NCBI GenBank assembly: GCA_016210245.1
Contig: JACQUR010000008.1
Coordinates: forward strand, 1-6,384
Origin: Chloroflexota bacterium
Lineage (GTDB): Bacteria; Chloroflexota; UBA6077; JACQUR01
Direction of reading: 5' to 3'
Length of the DNA stretch: 6,384 nt
In this document: positions 5,091 through 6,384 of the stretch, piece by piece
Layout of the letters: the number at the start of each line of letters is the position of its first letter
Numbering within the stretch: position 1 is the stretch's first letter
The notes under the pieces: model-generated
Told to the model about the DNA's origin: nothing
Database searches by the model: none
What the model saw: the letters and a program-made list of their open reading frames with translations, nothing else
Translations under genes and position numbers: made by a program

Positions 5091-6296
5091 ATGGCGAAGC
5101 CCACAGACCTGGCGGAGCGGATGGGATTGCTCGGCACGGAGACGGCGTTCGACGTGCTGGTGCGCGCGCGGGCGCTGGAGGCCAGGGGACGCGAGATCAT
5201 CCACCTGGAGATCGGCGAGCCCGATTTCTCGACCCCGTCCCACATCGTGCAAGCCGCGGTCGACGCGCTGGCGGCGGGCGAGACCCATTACGGCCCGGCC
5301 CTGGGGCTGCCGGCGCTGCGCGAGGCGATCGCGGCGCACGTGGCCGAAACCAGGGGCCTGGCGGTCGAGCCCGGGCAGGTGGCAGTCACCCCGGGCGGAA
5401 AGCCGATCCTCTTCTTCACCCTGCTGGCCGTGGCCCAGCCGGGCGACGAGGTGCTCCTGCCCGACCCGGGCTTCCCCATCTACGAGTCGATGGCGCGCTT
5501 CGTGGGCGCGCAGCCTGTCCCCCTGGGCCTCGATCCCGCGCGGGGCTTCCGCCTCGACCCGGCCCAGGTGGCCGAGCGCCTGGGGCCACGCACGCGCCTG
5601 CTGATTCTGAACTCTCCCCACAACCCGACCGGCGCCGCGCTCAGTGCCGACGACCTGGCCGGGCTGGCCCAGGCGCTGGCTCGCTGGCCCCGGGTGCTGG
5701 TCCTCTCGGATGAGATCTACAGCCGCGTCCTCTACGAAGGCCAGCACCACTCGATCGCGGCCCAGCCCGGCATGGCCGAGCGGACCGTCATCCTGGACGG
5801 CTTCTCCAAGGCCTACGCCATGACCGGCTGGCGGCTGGGCTACGGGGTCTTTCCGAAGCCGCTGGTGCCGGCCATCGAGCGGCTGATCGTCAATTCGGTG
5901 AGCTGCACGTCCGGGGCGGTACAGCGGGCGGGCCTGGCAGCGCTGGCCGGGCCGCAGCAGCCCGTGGAGCGGATGGTGGCGGAACTGCGGCGGCGGCGCG
6001 ACGCGCTGGTTGCAGGGTTGAACCGCCTGCCGGATGTCGCCTGCGGGCTGCCCCAGGGCGCGTTCTACGCCTTTCCGCGCCTGGCCGTGCCCGGCCGCAC
6101 CAGCAAGGAGCTGGCCGACTGGCTGCTGGAGGAGGCGGGGGTGGCCGTCCTGCCCGGGACCGCCTTCGGTCCCGCCGGGGAGGGCTTCCTGCGCCTGTCC
6201 TACGGCACCGGCCTGGAGCACCTCCAGCGGGCGCTGGAGAAGCTCTCAGCCGTCAGTGGCCAGTGGGCACCGCTCGGCGAGCAACTCCCGACCTAG
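5091..6296 (+). CDS. PLP-dependent class I/II aminotransferase, aspartate aminotransferase I-gamma-like
   Basis: A 401-residue cytoplasmic fold-type I aminotransferase that moves an amino group between an amino acid and a 2-oxoacid. Landmarks in order are LEIGEPDFSTP (39-49), THYGPALGLPALREAI (65-80), GGKPIL (102-107), LLPDPGFPIYES (122-133), NSPHNPTG (174-181; N178), LSDEIYSRVLYEG (205-217; D207, Y210), SKAYAMTGWRLGYG (239-252; PLP-binding K240) and FLRLSYG (366-372; R368, carboxylate binding). SKAYAMTGWRLGY is typical of the I-gamma aspartate aminotransferases. K104 appears to align with the lysine of Thermus aspartate aminotransferase that contacts an acidic substrate side chain, an alignment made from memory. 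HisC motifs are not seen. ATG 5091 is chosen over the upstream in-frame start at 4965 because GGGAGG (5078-5083) lies 7 bases before it and the homologous sequence begins there. The last ~16 residues after ALEKL look unconserved and may derive from repeat DNA. Confidence 0.92.
   Translation: MAKPTDLAERMGLLGTETAFDVLVRARALEARGREIIHLEIGEPDFSTPSHIVQAAVDALAAGETHYGPALGLPALREAIAAHVAETRGLAVEPGQVAVTPGGKPILFFTLLAVAQPGDEVLLPDPGFPIYESMARFVGAQPVPLGLDPARGFRLDPAQVAERLGPRTRLLILNSPHNPTGAALSADDLAGLAQALARWPRVLVLSDEIYSRVLYEGQHHSIAAQPGMAERTVILDGFSKAYAMTGWRLGYGVFPKPLVPAIERLIVNSVSCTSGAVQRAGLAALAGPQQPVERMVAELRRRRDALVAGLNRLPDVACGLPQGAFYAFPRLAVPGRTSKELADWLLEEAGVAVLPGTAFGPAGEGFLRLSYGTGLEHLQRALEKLSAVSGQWAPLGEQLPT
6253..6266. 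repeat. Two-copy heptamer remnant in the aminotransferase 3' end
   Basis: TCAGTGG (6253-6259) is followed at once by CCAGTGG (6260-6266). The pair falls just after the last family-like residues of the aminotransferase (ALEKL) and encodes part of an unconserved tail. TCAGTGG-type heptamer runs occur, as I recall, as dispersed repeats in genomes of this style. Two copies are weak evidence. Confidence 0.3.
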
Positions 6297-6384
6297 CCCC
6301 CGGGCCCCCGGACCTAACCCCCCGACCCCCCTTCCCTGCCAGGGAAGGGGGAGACGACCATCGGACGGAGCCACTCCCCCTTCC
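6297..6384. repeat. GC-rich hairpin repeat downstream of the aminotransferase
   Basis: After the TAG at 6294-6296 the sequence turns C-rich, then forms a perfect 11-bp inverted repeat, CCCCCTTCCCT (6327-6337) and AGGGAAGGGGG (6341-6351), around a GCC loop. The window ends in CCCCCTTCC (6376-6384), which repeats the start of the left arm 49 bases later, so a second unit probably begins here and is cut by the edge. It resembles the 1-93 array in design but not in exact sequence. With no U-run, a terminator role is uncertain. Confidence 0.75.

Noticed and set aside
4595..5713. Plus-strand 372-codon frame bridging the histidinol-phosphatase and aminotransferase genes
   Set aside because: It is out of frame with both genes, very Arg/Gly/Ala/Pro-rich, and passes straight through an inverted repeat.
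4860..6221. Open frame of 453 codons on the minus strand opposite the aminotransferase
   Set aside because: It is a GC-rich antisense shadow. The plus-strand product has every aminotransferase motif, while the minus product is rich in Arg, Gln, Gly and Pro with no recognisable domain.
5091..6296. Histidinol-phosphate aminotransferase (HisC) paired with the histidinol-phosphatase
   Set aside because: The SKAYAMTGWRLGY and GGKPIL motifs point to the aspartate aminotransferase I-gamma group; the adjacency alone is weak, with a repeat and possible terminator between the genes.

Overview
The window is GC-rich chromosomal DNA from a bacterium. Its genes are packed between short low-complexity repeats: G/A-rich 7- to 8-base units in inverted arms, and CCCTCTCCC/GGGAGAGGG-type hairpins. 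From general knowledge, this repeat style together with these gene families is most reminiscent of Chloroflexota. That assignment is an inference and no marker gene in the window proves it. No tRNA, rRNA, CRISPR array, transposase or phage gene was seen.

Layout. Positions 1-93 hold a tandem hairpin repeat. Two genes follow on the minus strand, read right to left: a HAD-superfamily phosphatase (1747-2499) and a CPA2-type cation/proton antiporter (102-1754). They overlap by 8 bases, and a heptamer inverted repeat (1767-1838) sits inside the 3' end of the phosphatase gene. A divergent, AT-richer intergenic region (2500-2669) carries a plausible plus-strand promoter. On the plus strand comes a cytoplasmic trypsin-like serine peptidase locus split by a +1 frameshift (2670-3338 and 3370-3696). 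A small gene (3690-3932) overlaps its end and encodes a stand-alone copy of the peptidase's own N-terminal domain. A strong-looking promoter (3970-3998) then precedes a HisJ/HisK-family histidinol-phosphatase (4032-4853). After a 237-base gap with an octamer inverted repeat comes a fold-type I aminotransferase (5091-6296). The right edge carries another GC-rich hairpin.

How the parts relate. The phosphatase and antiporter are probably cotranscribed, with the repeat hairpin at their junction. The peptidase and the small domain protein look like a translationally coupled pair in a locus of lower GC than its neighbours, possibly acquired separately. The histidinol-phosphatase and aminotransferase are both amino-acid metabolism enzymes on the same strand, but the aminotransferase has motifs of the aspartate aminotransferase I-gamma group rather than HisC, so they need not share a pathway.

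The most unusual items are the peptidase with a separate copy of its N-terminal domain, the frameshift in that peptidase, and the heptamer repeat that has become the C-terminal coding sequence of the phosphatase.
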